Positions 1-12,017 of a stretch of DNA of 64,000 bases are shown in pieces. Source of the stretch: Lactarius indigo (taxonomy: Eukaryota; Basidiomycota; Agaricomycetes; Russulales; Russulaceae); NCBI GenBank assembly GCA_025766275.1, contig JAFKAC010000006.1:496001-560000 (forward strand), in the 5' to 3' direction. The notes below the pieces were generated by a model. The model made no database searches. It was not told the origin of the DNA and worked only from the letters and a program-made list of their open reading frames with translations. Positions within the stretch are counted from its first letter, which is position 1. Every line of letters starts with the position of its first letter. The translations under genes were made by a program, and so were the position numbers.

Positions 1-2723
1 GATGTGGTGGCGCTGCCGCGTAGCGGCTCGGCGAGTCAACACCGGATCGAACGCCAGACCGCGACCGCGACCGTGTGCGTGCTTCGGCATGTGCGGCGGG
101 ACTCATCCCCATGATCGCCTCCGCGGCACGCGATGCATCGACGGAAGAAGGCGACGTAGCCGGAGACGAGCCCAAACCTGAGTCTCCAGTGGCGGGTGCA
201 GCGTCACTATCCGACGAGAGGTCATCGATGTCAAACTTTTCCTCTTCTTCAGAATCTTCTTCATCCGACACATCGTCTTCCTCGGCAGCATTCCTGTGGC
301 GACGAGGGTTACGTTCCTCTTTGGCGGGACTCTCTTCCACGACGACAAATGATTTTTGCCGCTCGCGTTCATTCCATTTGAGCGTGCGCGAGATAGCGTG
401 GAACCAATCCGTCGACTGCTTGTCGGCGCAGACGGTTGGGAAAGGGAATTTGCTCGCTGTTACTTTGATGTGATCACCCTCTATCGTTAATGCTGCGAGT
501 TAACTTGAGCGCTTGCAAAGATAAACAGAAACGCACGTTTAAGCTCCACACGTCCCCGGCCATCAAAGGATACCCATGCGGTACTCCGAGAATTAAAGGG
601 TACACACACACGCACTTCCATACTGTCAGGTAGTAGCATGGGCCGGAAGGACAGCGTGTGAGGTGCGATGGGTGTGATTAAGATCGCAGGGATTTCCGGA
701 TGAACAAGTGATCCCCCAGCTGACAACTGAACAAAGGGTCAGCTGCATAGGTCACAAGGGAGACAGTACTACGTACAGAATACGCTGTGGAGCCTGTTGG
801 TGTAGAAATTGTAAGCCCGTCACCTTGCACGGTTGTCATGTGGTGATCATCACCTGCACGGGCATTAGTAGTGCGCCGGGTTCCGATGGAACTCACCCAC
901 CAAATAGTTCCAGCATGCTGACATACGGGCTCGGCCCACGATCAATGACGAGGTCATTCAACACCTCAAAGGACTCGACTGGGCGAGTGGTGAAGCACTT
1001 GATCTCCTTATCCCTCCCACAGCGTCCGCCTGCTGCCACTTGGTCTGCGTGGTAGCCACACTCGAGGGCCTCCCATCCACCCTTTTCGAGGTTGCGCATC
1101 ATGATTTCACCCGTTTCGGCCTTTTTGACTGCCTTACGACGACCCCTACCCGACTCGTGTTTGACAGTGCGGTATACTGTACACGTAAAACGCATACGCA
1201 GGTTGACACGGATACCCGACTCTAGCGCACTGTCCATAGTCGCTTGATAGTCCGCAAAATCAAAATTGGTGAGGAAACCAAGGGATCCGAGAGCAAAGGA
1301 CAGAACGGGGGGTACTATTTGCTGGAAAAGCCACGAAGTGAAGAGCACTGTGCCATCGCCACCTAACTATAGCCACAAATCCATAAATCGAGACGAAAAG
1401 ATGGTATAACGTTTAGAAGACGTACCGTGACGACAAAATCGAAAAGGTGCGGACTGCGACTGCACATGTCAGCGGTCCAATATCGTAACTGCCCCTCCTC
1501 AGGTCTTGGCTCATCCGTAGAGCCAACAGACATGCTAGAGACCGAAGTAGAGCTTGACGAACGACGGCGTGGGAAAGGAAGGAAAAATTCTGGATGATCG
1601 CGCTCGAGTCCAGCGGCATCGAATCGGCGGGAGGTTCTCAGCTGATGATCGACGTAACTAGCACAAGCACGTCAACATTCTACACAGGCCGAGTGGAGAC
1701 GGTGGCACCACGTACACAACGAGCCCGCGGCCATTAAGCCTTGGCCTCTTCATGAGGTAAAGTGCAAGGGCGCGTGTAAGGGCGATGAGACGATTGTCGC
1801 GCGCTTTAGTCACAATCAACACGTTCTGGATGTTCGACTTGATGCGTGTACGGCCTGAGCTCCGGTGATCAGTTTTGACGAAAGTGGTAGGGGGGAGGAT
1901 GGTGATGGCCAGGGAACGTACCGAGTTGCTTGCTCATTTCCCGTACGCCGACTGCTGTTTCGGCCAGCTTTTTGGTCAAACTTCCGTTGCCGTCGTCGTC
2001 CTCATAGTCACTGACATCGAAAACGTGTTCATGTTCTTCGTCCTCATAGGGCATAAGGATAACTTGACCATTGTCAAGTTTACGATAACGGCGTGAAGGA
2101 GCCTTGTGAGCGGAGGTCGGTTGGAGAGCAGGGGCTATGTTGATGCGGGGGAAGCCGTTGTTGGTGTTGAGCCAGTCAGAAAAGGACGCACCCTTGTCGA
2201 GGTTCGAGTGGACAAAACAAGGAGACATCGTCGGGCTTTGCGAATATGTATGAGAGCGAGGAAGAAGGGCAGCGATCGAGTCCGACGACGGTTCAAGTGT
2301 CTCATTAGTGATGGAATGATCAGTAGTGGTAGATATTTTCGCGTGTGGGTCATGGCCAGAATCTTTGCCTGAGTAGCTGTTGACAGGAGTATGGCGATTG
2401 TCACTCGAGACCGGCTGAGGGTTTGCTGACTGTGGGGAGTATTTGGCAGAAGATAGAGTCTGGGGAGATTGTGTGTCAAGGAGGATGTCCGGCTTAAAAT
2501 CTACAGCCGTTTGAGAGATGTGGAGGTTGGAAGGGCGAGAAGCGGTGCGGGAAAGGGACGGTCGGATGAATGTTTCGCTAGGAGATTCCGACATGGGTGT
2601 TGTAGGCGGGGTGGAGAAGACGTCAACGTCTGGCGAGTAAGGAAGAGGAGTGAGCATAGGACGATGCCGTTCTTGCCCGCGACGACCTTCCTTTTGCCTC
2701 CGCTGCATCGGCATCGGCCGCAT
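1..2723 (-). CDS. NAD kinase (ATP-NAD kinase), 3' end beyond the left edge
   Basis: Phosphorylates NAD(H) to NADP(H), using ATP, in the cytosol. Seven exons fit one frame: 2723-1922, 1854-1716, 1657-1426, 1366-901, 853-777, 726-537 and 480 to the edge; introns are 47 to 67 nt with GT..AG ends. The first ~265 residues are low-complexity and probably disordered. The catalytic core starts at [14 protein letters not shown], followed by the GGDGTVLF nucleotide-binding motif, [10 protein letters not shown], the [16 protein letters not shown] signature and AGGSLVHP. The C-terminal tail after [10 protein letters not shown] is acidic and serine-rich and stays open to base 1, so the stop lies outside the window. 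The start could be the ATG at 2723 or the in-frame ATG at 2657. The 5' end and upstream DNA are duplicated at 5.6-7.5 kb. The family is certain from several collinear motifs; the start is not. Confidence 0.93.
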
Positions 2724-4405
2724 TTACTCTCATCCGTTGCCAATGATCGTCACCAACGACACCGCATGCAAAGCGAGGTGTTTTAAACGTCCATCAGCAG
2801 ATATCTTTCAATCACATCAATATGTTGCTCGTGCGATCTTACCCAGTAGGTTCCGCGCTATATCCCATCTCATTCTCACCAATGCTAATTAAACTCCCAA
2901 GTACCCACTGCCAGGCACATCCCTGTTCCGATTGCATTGTATCCAGAGCGTTGGATGGTATGTTGCACGTGACCTCACCCCAGTGCGTGGAGTGAGTGTG
3001 GAGAAGTCCGCTCAACTGAGACAAAACACTGCTACTAATCGGCTCTTCGCTTGACAAGTTTCACGAAAAGGTTCCGGGTTACACCGCTCTTGCTATGTGT
3101 TGTCGTGCCGGGGCGGGTCCGTGGGTATCACGGACCCGGCTTTTCTATGATGGCCTCGTCGTTTCTGGCTCGTCAAAGACTGCTAGACGGGATGCGAACT
3201 GCCCTACGATTCCTCGTGATTTCCTGGATCAGTAGTGCTCGAGCCTTACTCTCTCCTCAGCGCTTCTTTGCCCCTCATTGCTTTCGCGTGTGACTCCTCT
3301 TCCATTCATATCGACTAGATATGTCCTTCCGCAGCGTAGTTCCTGGCCTAGATTTCTTGTTTCTGTCGAGGTAGAGGGCTGCGGTATGGTCCCTCACACA
3401 CGAATGGCGGTCTCAAATCTCCTTGTCTCCGGTGAAGTTGGCATACAGCGAGTGCCTCCCAACTTCTCATCACTCTCGTTTTCGACTCCACACAGACCAC
3501 TAGTCTCCACCTCCTGAAAGGGTAGTCACGTTAAGTATTCACATGCCAGGGGTCCATTCATACCCTTCTTGTATACGGGCGCCCTGGAGCCCTATAACTA
3601 CCTCGACATCCCACACAAATCCTTAACCAACCCTCTCTTTCATCAACTTACACAGATATAAAGACTCACGAAGATATGACGGGGATCAAAGTTAGTGCCT
3701 GTCGTTACTTGCTATCCTATGACATTTCCCACTCGGCCACGATACTTTGCAGTCAGTGGTAGAGACCGTCGTTGGGTCTGTGAGTAATCTTGGTAACAAG
3801 ATGGAGAACTACGGTTCTTCATTGCTAGATGTCTGTATTTGCCCCCCTTTCGCGTATTCGTATTGTGACATGGATTTTGAAACCAGCGGGGCGCGGATGC
3901 GGTCTTTGGCCCGACAGCCGAATCAGAGACCAAGAATGCACTAACTATCGCGCCTGACGCGAGCACCATCCCCACTACTCAAGGTCGTCGTAGCCTCCAC
4001 CCGGATGGCCAGGTGAGTAGTTCACGCCATTATTGTTAATATGTGTGTGCTGCTAATGCTCCTGTACCTTGTGATAGGACATATATCGCGGTAATGAGCC
4101 TGCTCCTGTTGACAAGTCCTAAGTTAGTCCATCGTGCCCCACGTCTATTGGAACGTGTCTCTATGCATCGATCTCAGATTTGTGGATGGCAATTCTGTGG
4201 ATAATTAGCAAGGGGGGCGGGCGTAATTGTTCAGGTGGCTCGAGTTAAATATCGATGTCAAGATCTATGTTCAACAGATAATCAATCATTAAAACTATTA
4301 ATCAAAATTATGATCGCCGTGCTTTCGTTGATTGACCAATGCCACGACCTAGCTTCCTGTCATTGGTGGTGTAGCAAAGTGTGAAATTCATTTTGTTCGC
4401 ATCAC
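2625..4405. repeat. Segmental duplication, copy A (NAD kinase 5' end plus upstream DNA)
   Basis: This stretch aligns, in the same orientation and order, with 5600-7515. Shared landmarks are the codons around TPLPYSPD of the NAD kinase first exon (2650/5630), a block at 3100-3500 versus 6180-6630, the block starting ACATGCCAGGGG (3541/6641), and the final GAGTTAAATAT block (4244/7363). Identity looks like 75-85% by eye, with small indels. Copy A is the one attached to the functional gene, so it contains that gene's promoter. Small ORFs inside the copies (for example 3712-3975 minus and 3747-3944 plus) are shared, but neither is preserved well enough to call a gene. Confidence 0.85.
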
Positions 4406-5599
4406 CTGGTGTTAGATCCTGCGGCACCGTGATCGCACTGCCACTAGATTTTCTACTGTAATAGCACACTTATGCCGTAGTCAGTTTTCATATCACATTT
4501 TCCGGTTCAGAGTGTCTCCGACGCGACACTTCGACACAATCTAGACTACTTCCCTCTAATGCATATGCATCATTGGTGCTATTGGAAACACACCAGGCTC
4601 TTCTACTACACTGGTAGTAGTAGAATTCAACTGTTCACGAGAGTATGCGCTCACGTTGAGTATCTCGGGGACTCCCACGCAGACAGATCTCATACATACT
4701 TCTGTGTATTTCTTTTTCTTGTGAATTGACTAGATTTTCGTCCGTGGTTGGCACCCGACACGAAAGCCTTCTTCTAGGGAGACCCAGTAAGGCTACTTCC
4801 GTTGCTGACTCGGACAATGGTCCCCATTCTGAAACTCGTGACGATTTGAAGCCAGATAACTCTGATACTTGGGACTCCCCCGATAGTAATCTAGAGGTTA
4901 CTAAGACTTGGGCTGGGTATCGAGAGCATATACAAACGGAACCACTTGAGCAAAGGGACAAATTAAACCGTATTACAATGCGTCGGCAAAACCCGCGCGG
5001 GTAGCGGCTTGCAAAATCCCGGGCACGGTGCACGGTACTGGCGGGTGCACTTTCCTGCAATAGCCAAATTTCCCACTGCTTGATCTACAGTAAGTACTCT
5101 ACGAGAACCCTCCTGTACCCGGTTATCAGGAAAACAGCAAGCCCTAGCTCCAACAACATTTGGTGCTTCATAGAATTGACACGGTGCTACCAAAATCCAA
5201 ACGCGATCGCCTTGCAAGCTACTGCACCTCGCCTAATCGTTCTCCTGAACCCATGGGACCGTGAACCCCCTTCTGGCCAAAGACTGTGGTCTGTGGCTAG
5301 CTCTGCACGCTTTTCTAGTGTACTGTTGTCTGCTGGCTGGCACAACTATCAGGATGGAAGCGTGAATGTTACGTGCCCTGCTGCGGGAGACTATCGCGAG
5401 ACTCACACGCTCCTTGGACAGTTCCTAGCACCGCTGCAGGTCGTGGGGGTCCATGTGGTTATGAGGCTGTCGCTACATCCTGCACCCTTGTGGCATTCCT
5501 ACGTAACGGTGCTACCAGTAACGTCTTGCACTAAGTCGTGTTCGTTGTGCATGCTGTTGTGGGGGTCAAAATTGTCATATGGGTCGTATGCGTGGAATG
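4406..5599. other. Unique spacer between duplication copies
   Basis: No homology to either duplication copy and no recognisable gene. Several overlapping ORFs (4635-5060 minus, 4726-5004 plus, 5080-5634 plus) are in conflicting frames and have no family features. The last one runs into copy B, so its end is fortuitous. Confidence 0.5.
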
Positions 5600-5725
5600 G
5601 ACGTCAAAGTCTGGCGAGTAAGGAAGAGGAGTGAGCACTTGTGAGCACGGGATGGTGCCGTTCTTGCCCGCAGTGGCTAATCGTTTTGCTTCCATTGCAT
5701 CGGCATCGGCCGCGTTTACTCTCAA
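5590..5725 (-). pseudogene. NAD kinase first-exon fragment
   Basis: The minus strand here encodes [15 protein letters not shown], matching [15 protein letters not shown] at the start of NAD kinase (2657-2610), and the upstream bases also align. The homology stops within about 20 codons, and nothing resembling the kinase core lies to the left, so this is a truncated copy made by the segmental duplication. It cannot encode a kinase. Confidence 0.75.
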
Positions 5726-7515
5726 CCATTACTAACCAACGACACCGCATAAAAAGCCCGCATCAGCAGATATATTTCAATCACATCAATCTCTGTTACA
5801 CGTGCCAGTGCGTCTCAGACCCAAGCTCAGACCCACACCCAGTAGGTTCTGTGCTACATCCCCTCTCGCTTCCACCAATGCCACTCTACTATAGCCGGAC
5901 TCCCAAGTGTCCACTGCCAGGCAAGTTTGTGGCCAAATCGTGTACCCGTTCGACCGTCACGTCAGACACTAGTTTGTATCCACCGAGATCGCCGTATTCA
6001 GAGTGTCACATGTCACATGGTATGTTGCACGTGACCTCACCTCTTTGCGGTGCGTCTCAGTGGGTGTGGGTGTGGCAGCTACAGAAACTGAGACAAAACG
6101 TATTGTTGCCCTCGTTGGCTCTCCGCTTGACAAGTTTCACGAAAAATATCCGGACAACTCTGCTCTTGCCATGCTAGTATCGTGCTGTCGTGGATCCGCG
6201 GGCATCACTAGCCGAGCTTTTCTGATAACCTCGTCATTTCCGGCTCATCAAAGTTGCTAGACGGGATGCGAACTGCCTCACGATTCCTCATGATTGTCTA
6301 AATCAAGTATTGTTATGGAAGCGTGCTCGGGTCTTCCTCAGGCTCGTCAGCACTTCTTTGCACCCCATTGTTTTCGCGCGTGACTCCTCTTCCATTCATA
6401 TCGACCAGATATATCCTTCCCCAGCTTAGTTCCTAACCTATATTTCTCGCTTCTGTCGAAGTAGAGGGCCGAGGTATAGTCCCTCACACACGAATGGCGG
6501 TCTCAATTTTCCTTGTTGTCTCCGGTGGAGTTGATGTAGGCATACACGTATGCGAAGCGAGCGCCTCCCAACTCCTCATCACTCTCGTTTTCGACTCCAC
6601 CACTAGTCTCCACCTCCTGAAAGGGTAGTCATGCCAAGTATTCACATGCCAGGGGTTCATTCATACCTTTCTTGTATACGGGCGCTCTGGAGCCCTATAA
6701 CTACCTCGACATCCCGCACAAATCCTTAACCAACCTTCTCTTTCATCAACTCCCACCGATATATTCCAAGTTAAGACTCACAAAGACATGACTGGGATTA
6801 AAGTCAGTGCCCGTCGTTACTTGCTATCCTATGACATTTCCCATTTTTCAACAATACTTTGCAGTCAGCGGTAGACACCGTCGTTGGGTCCGTGAGTAGT
6901 CTCGGTAACAAGGTGGAGAACTCTGGTACTTCATTGCTGGATGTCTGTATTCGCCCCCCTTTCGTGCATTCATATTGTAACGTGGATCTCGAAAACAGCG
7001 GCTCGGTGACAAGACCCATGGCCCGACAGCCGAATCAGAGACCAACGACGCATCAGTTATCGCGCCTGACGCGAGCACCATCCCCGATACTCAAGGTCGT
7101 CGTAGCCTCCACCCGAGTGGCCAGGTAATTATTTCACGCTATCAGTGTTAATCTGTGCGTGCTGCTAACTGTCCTGTCCCTTGTGATAGGACCCATTCCG
7201 TAATAGTGACGAGCCTGCTCCTGCTGACAAGTCCTAAGTTAGTTCACCGTGCCCCGCGTTTACTGGAGCGTGTCTCTATGCATGTATTTCAGATTTGCGG
7301 ATGGTGATCGGTAGTTAATTAGCAAGGGGAGGCTGATGGGCGAAATTGTTCCCGTGGTTTTGAGTTAAATATGTTGTTCTGCCAGTCATGGAAACCGTTA
7401 ATCAGAGTGATAATCACCGTACTTTCGTCGATTGGCGTGCTAGTGCCACGACCCAGCTTCCTATCATCGGTAATGGAGCAATGCGTACAATTTGTTTTGT
7501 TTGAATTAAATTCTG
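5600..7515. repeat. Segmental duplication, copy B
   Basis: Second copy of the NAD kinase 5' segment (see 2625-4405), in direct orientation about 3 kb away. It is slightly longer because of small insertions. It is detached from any NAD kinase core, so whatever promoter activity it retains has no intact downstream gene on the minus strand. At its left end lies a remnant of the NAD kinase first exon. Confidence 0.85.
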
Positions 7516-8016
7516 CGGTCATTTACTACCTTGCGTTTTGTATCACTTACTCAAGTCCTTACTTTTCATTTTATGGCTTGTTTTCTTGGTTCGTTTCGGA
7601 CATTTAGAGCATCAAGAAACTGGTATTGAATGTCTATCTAAACTAAGATATTCCCCTGACACCTTGAGGATCATCTGAGGAGGTCTAAACAGCGCCACAA
7701 GGCGGATTGTTTCCTATTAGGAATGTCGGAATTTCTCGTTCAGCCACCGGCCCCCCTCACCTGTGGTTCGGGATTCCGGTCCCACAACCCCCTTGCACCA
7801 GCCACAACATTGGCAGCTTTTTGTGAAACACAAGGACACATTAGCAGAATGTGTGAGATAATTACCTAACGAGAAGTGCTTATGTGATTTCCCTGCAGGT
7901 AGTAAAGACAGTCTAGATTTAGTGGTAAGGATACATGCACCACGGGTCCGCATTGCAGCGATTGGAGTGTAACCACTGCCGGCGGTAGTCTAAACAAAGG
8001 TGCGCCGCCGTGTCTG
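7516..8016. other. Intergenic, nothing recognised
   Basis: AT-rich DNA between the duplication and the ataxin-3-like gene. ORFs up to 78 codons show no family features. It should hold the 3' UTR of the gene at 8017-9807. Confidence 0.5.
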
Positions 8017-9807
8017 TCACCCACCGAATCGCTCCAATCGTCGCCGCCTCATCTCCTCGATGCTGACATTCTCGACCGGAGGTTGGGGTCGTTCGCCTGT
8101 GTCCGAACCAGTCTCTTCAGTGGCGGTATCGCCTTCACCATCATCGTCTCCGTACATTCCCGTTGACAATTCAGAGCTCGCGCTAGACATAGATGCAGCC
8201 GTGAATGGGGACGACTCGGAGGAGGAATCAGGAGAGAAGAACCCAGGTGGACCCTCTCCAAGAGATGCCTGCAGTGCAGCTTGTAGTTCTGGGTCTTCAT
8301 CGTCATACACACGATCACTTCGTACCCGTCCTTGGGTCATTTCACTAGTGTAGGCAGGTTCTGGGTCGGCTCCTATGCCTACGAACCCGTCGTCCGTTTG
8401 GGTGAGTCCCTGCTCGCGCGCCATCTCTGCACTTTCCGCTATGGCGCGCCTCAGTTGCTCATCTTCGTCTTCCACAGCGTTCCGTGGCCCGAGAGAAGAC
8501 CTGTGGGGCCGATCGTCTTCTAAACCAGCGACTTCGTCGTTGTAGTGTTCGCGCAGTGCGGCTTCCTGTTCCCGGCGCATCCGCTCAAGAAGGGCTTGGT
8601 TTCGAGCCATCGACGCAGCAACGGGGTTTTCCGTTGATTGCGCTGCGGGACGCGTGGAAGGCGGTGGAATTGGTGGGGGCGACAATAACAGAGAGGAAGA
8701 TGGGAAACCCATGTTAGCGCTAGGGGTCAGCGTATCGAGAGCACCAGTCGTCACAGAGGACCCCGTCGGCTTCCACGAGACATCTCCTGTTTCTCCTAGG
8801 GAAGCCTGAAGCGCTGCTTGCAATTGTAGGTCTTCGTCCTCGAGTCCAGCCGGAGGCTGAGGTGCGTGAATTGTGGACAGATGCTGAGACCCGGAAGAAG
8901 CCGGTGGTGGAAGTGTGCTAGCAATGACGTCCGCATCGGTCTGCGGTAGTGGGTGGTCAGGATCGGTGGGCATCACGACAAAAGTAGAGTATCCTATTTA
9001 ATCAATTCTGAGCTTCGTTATCGTGGACAAAATATTATTTTACCTTCTGCCTCTGCCTGTTGCAATACCATTCCGAGATACGTCTCACCGATCCACTCGG
9101 GTCGGTCGAGAAAAGAGTTAAGATTGAACCAGTAGCCTGCACCTTCTGAGCTACCAAACCGTCGAAGGGCGAACCAATGTTGATCGTAGTTCAAAATGAA
9201 AGCGCGTTGATTCCTACGAGGGATACCAGTTGTCAACGGGATTGAATCGTGACAATATATACGTACTGCGGTTGGTTGTGATAAGGTTGCATCACTTCAC
9301 TCCTCCATCTGATAAGGCTAAGTGAAAGGCATTAGTTAACGAAGACCGAGCGCAGTATTCGTGGGATGTGGGATTACCTTTGGCCCCAGACGTTAAGTGC
9401 ATTTTCTAATACTTGTACAGAGAAGAATCCTATGCCTTATATTCACATACCTATAGCGAAAAAAACAAGGATGTGCACACCAGTATCGTCCATGTTCGCG
9501 CTCTCCCGTCCAACGCGTCCCTCGTCGACACGCTGTTCGAGGGAATCTATGGACTGGGCGATTGTAGACAGGTCAGACGGCGTGAACTGTAGGGTGTCTC
9601 ATCGATCAGGTACACGGCTTAGAGTGTGTCTCGCAGAGACAACGAACGTAGCTTCCTTCTAGGAGCAGTAGTCAGTAACGATGGTACTCAACGCTGGTTC
9701 TGGGACACACGCAACAGGGAGTTCAGTGCATGCTGGGCGCAAAGCATAGACCCAGACTCCTGCTTCTCATGATATACGTGATTCGTGAGATCTTCAAGCC
9801 CGGCCAT
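8017..9807 (-). CDS. Ataxin-3-like Josephin deubiquitinase with three UIMs
   Basis: Cysteine protease that trims ubiquitin chains, acting in protein quality control with p97/Cdc48 partners in the family. Seven exons join in frame to 487 residues: 9807-9711, 9658-9648 (11 nt), 9586-9481, 9429-9378, 9317-9267, 9213-9044 and 8993-8017. The Josephin domain fills residues ~1-165. The catalytic cysteine is in SMLCAQHALNSLL (about residue 23), the histidine is in YDQHWFALRRF and the asparagine in WFNLNSF; the helix TGFFSVQVLENAL is also present. The C-terminal half carries three ubiquitin-interacting motifs: DEDLQLQAALQASLGE, DEDEQLRRAIAESAEMA and DEDPELQAALQASLGE. The first and third are nearly identical. 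The gene is divergent from ATG27, with 257 bp between start codons. Start chosen because MAGLEDLTNHVYHEKQE matches the family N-terminus. Confidence 0.93.
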
Positions 9808-10064
9808 GGTCGTTGTAGTCACTGATTAAAAGCGGATGTCTCGGACCGCGTTACCACCCTGACTCGGCTGCTCCGTTTGGGCCACTCGCAGTTCGTTTCT
9901 CTTCTTACAGTGATACTCATCGAGTTTTGTTATACAGTTCCACACTGTCCGGGGTTTCTACTGTTCAGTACTTTCGGCAATACCAACAAGAAGAACCTTT
10001 CCTTTTGCCACTGTTGGCGACTCCCGTCAGCCACCCACGCGACTGCCAGCCCTCCGCCCTCTAA
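9808..10064. promoter_or_regulatory. Divergent promoter region, ataxin-3-like / ATG27
   Basis: The 257 bp between the two head-to-head start codons must hold both promoters. The ATG27 side is pyrimidine-rich just before its ATG. No specific factor site is claimed. Confidence 0.5.
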
Positions 10065-11121
10065 ATGATTATCAGACACAGAGGAACATTATTACCCTGG
10101 CTTCTGACTCTCCTGTTTACTGCGGCGAGTACTCAGCCCGACTCTGACTGTCGTACGGCCATTGGGGACAACAAGTATGACTTCAGCGCGCTTTCTGGCG
10201 ACCGTACTGTCTCGCGCACCCGCTTATCACCGCCGACAAATATGACAGACACGCTTCGTTTCAATGTTTGCAAGGAGCTCGGTCTTCTCGAAGGTGTAGA
10301 TGCTGGCGAACAGGTGCGTTTTCTTGGTCGCCCCCGACTCTTCTTTTCTGACGTTCCGTGTAGTGTTCGAGTGGGACGTGGGCCTGTCTGAGTAAGGTTA
10401 ACATCAAGCAAGGAGAATCGGATCGGGTTGTAGCTGTTATCCCCATGGCACAGGAGCCGGAGTTGCGGACGGAGTACGCCGCGCTGTCTTGTGCGTCCAG
10501 TCCCATCATCGTCTAGAAACGGCATTTACCAAGCTATTGCGTTAGCCCCCCGAGGTATCAAAATGACGTTTCATGGCCCCTCGTACCCTTCGTCCATCAC
10601 ACTAGAGCCTACTCCGCAAACCTTTGTTCTCAACCTATTGTGTAACACGGAGACATCCGACCCTGAGTTCAAGTCATACGACGGTGCTCAAGCCACTGTC
10701 GAATGGAGTGCCCCTTCAGGATGTAGCGTTAGTTCGGAGGCTCCTACGGATGGAGGCGACGACAAACCAGAGAGGGAGGTTGAAGCTGTGGGTAGCGGGA
10801 TTGGTTGGTTCTTCCTCTTGTTCGTACTCCCTTCTCCGTGTGAAAATGAATAGCTGATCTCGGCCTTCCTCAGACTTTTCGTTGTGTTTGCGGGTTATTT
10901 CGCCCTTGGCGCGTACTACAACTACACAACATACGGGGCGACTGGTGTAGATCTCATTCCGTATGTCTCCCCTCGTTATTTGGTGCAAGTGCTAAATCGG
11001 CCACAGGCATAGAGATTTCTGGCGCGAAGTACCGTACATGTTACGAGACGTCGTTTCACATCTTTGCAGCTCTTTCCAATCACGGCACAGCTCGAGCAGG
11101 GGAGGATACATTTCGGTATAA
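10065..11121 (+). CDS. ATG27: Autophagy-related protein 27 (Atg27), type I membrane protein
   Basis: Atg27 cycles between Golgi, endosome and vacuole and promotes Atg9 vesicle supply during autophagy. Five exons (10065-10313, 10364-10490, 10546-10819, 10874-10960, 11007-11121) give 283 residues. Residues 1-24 are a signal peptide (hydrophobic LLPWLLTLLFTAA). The luminal MRH-like domain has the family pattern DC..., KYDFSAL, VSRTR and SPPTNMTDTLRFNVC, with paired cysteines later (CSSGTWAC, LLCN, SGC). One membrane span (GWFFLL...FVVFAGYFALG) leads into YYNYTTYG and a cytosolic tail ending GGYISV*. That places a YxxV-type tyrosine sorting signal at the extreme C-terminus, like the YSAV signal of the yeast protein. 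The third exon uses donor GTTCGT, chosen because it keeps the membrane segment in frame. Family assignment is strong. Confidence 0.9.
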
Positions 11122-12017
11122 TTTACAGTTCCCCACTAGCTTCTTTCTTCGGATTATGCATTCAGGGTTGTGTGAACAAGGAATACTATACCGACGGCAC
11201 ACATGTCAGCGTTGGGTCACGTGTATTGAGCCATTTCAAAGACGCATAGGTTGGCGACTCAAGATCGCTGGGTGGGGTCGGGGATAAATTTTAGTTGTGC
11301 GGAATGCACACAAAAAACCGACATATTGGCGGTCCCAGGTTCTGAGGCGACGAAGACTCTGAGTCATTCAATATTCAATGTCGTACAGAATATTCGCCGG
11401 ATGCAGATGCCAGTGGGTCACTGGCAACCGCAAGGGCAACTGTGTGCCCTTGGCTTTCTCCACATTTCTTTCCAAACAGTGGTGGGTATCGTCGGCCCGC
11501 TCGAGGCTGGCAACAAATCGGCCGGTTGGCTTCGAGTCGTGAGAAAGCAAATCCTTGGGCGAGTCCAACTCCTGCCAACGTCAATCAATTACATGCTGAG
11601 TAGAATCTGATGTAATGTCCCTTCCGCACCAGCAAGATCTATGAAATTGTCTCTGAGTGAGAAGAATCTACGAAAGGCAACTTCCTGTCCTCCTGTCAGA
11701 ACCCATCGAACGAGCAAAGTTCGATCAACAATGGCAATGGAAATCGACTGCGTACACCAACTTGAAGGTGATTACCATCGCGCCTTGACTGTTGCAAAAA
11801 AAAAAACCTGATTGACGACCCCATCATGGTGTCTCATTACTGTAGATCTCAGTGATCAGAAGCTTTGACATCTCTCGTCTACGGCTATGTCCGGTGCTGC
11901 GAAAGCGGCGCGACATGAAGCGCCTCCGAGTCTCAGACCAAGTCTCACACAGTCTTCTTCCGCTGTACCCTGGTCAAAAACATTTTTAAGAACGCAGTGA
12001 TCAGCCCAGATAGTTCC
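11122..12017. other. Intergenic, nothing recognised
   Basis: About 900 bp between ATG27 and the next plus-strand gene. ORFs at 11251-11610 and on the opposite strand overlap in conflicting frames without family features. A run of 10 A at ~11799 has no retroposed gene upstream of it. Confidence 0.5.

Noticed and set aside
75..473. 132-codon plus-strand ORF at the left edge
   Set aside because: It is the antisense shadow of the acidic, serine-rich C-terminal tail of NAD kinase, whose frame is fixed by the preceding conserved core.
5080..5634. 184-codon plus-strand ORF
   Set aside because: Its end lies in duplication copy B by chance, there are no family features, and the minus strand of that part is the NAD kinase first-exon remnant.
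7319..7522. Minus-strand ORF in duplication copy B resembling a gag start (NGFHDWQNNI)
   Set aside because: Match is too short and the equivalent place in copy A is not open; not enough to call a retroelement.
10133..10525. 130-codon minus-strand ORF over ATG27
   Set aside because: Shadow of the ATG27 luminal domain; it spans two well-supported ATG27 introns.
11795..11810. Poly-A run as a retroposon tail
   Set aside because: No retrotransposon coding sequence or target duplication was seen next to it.
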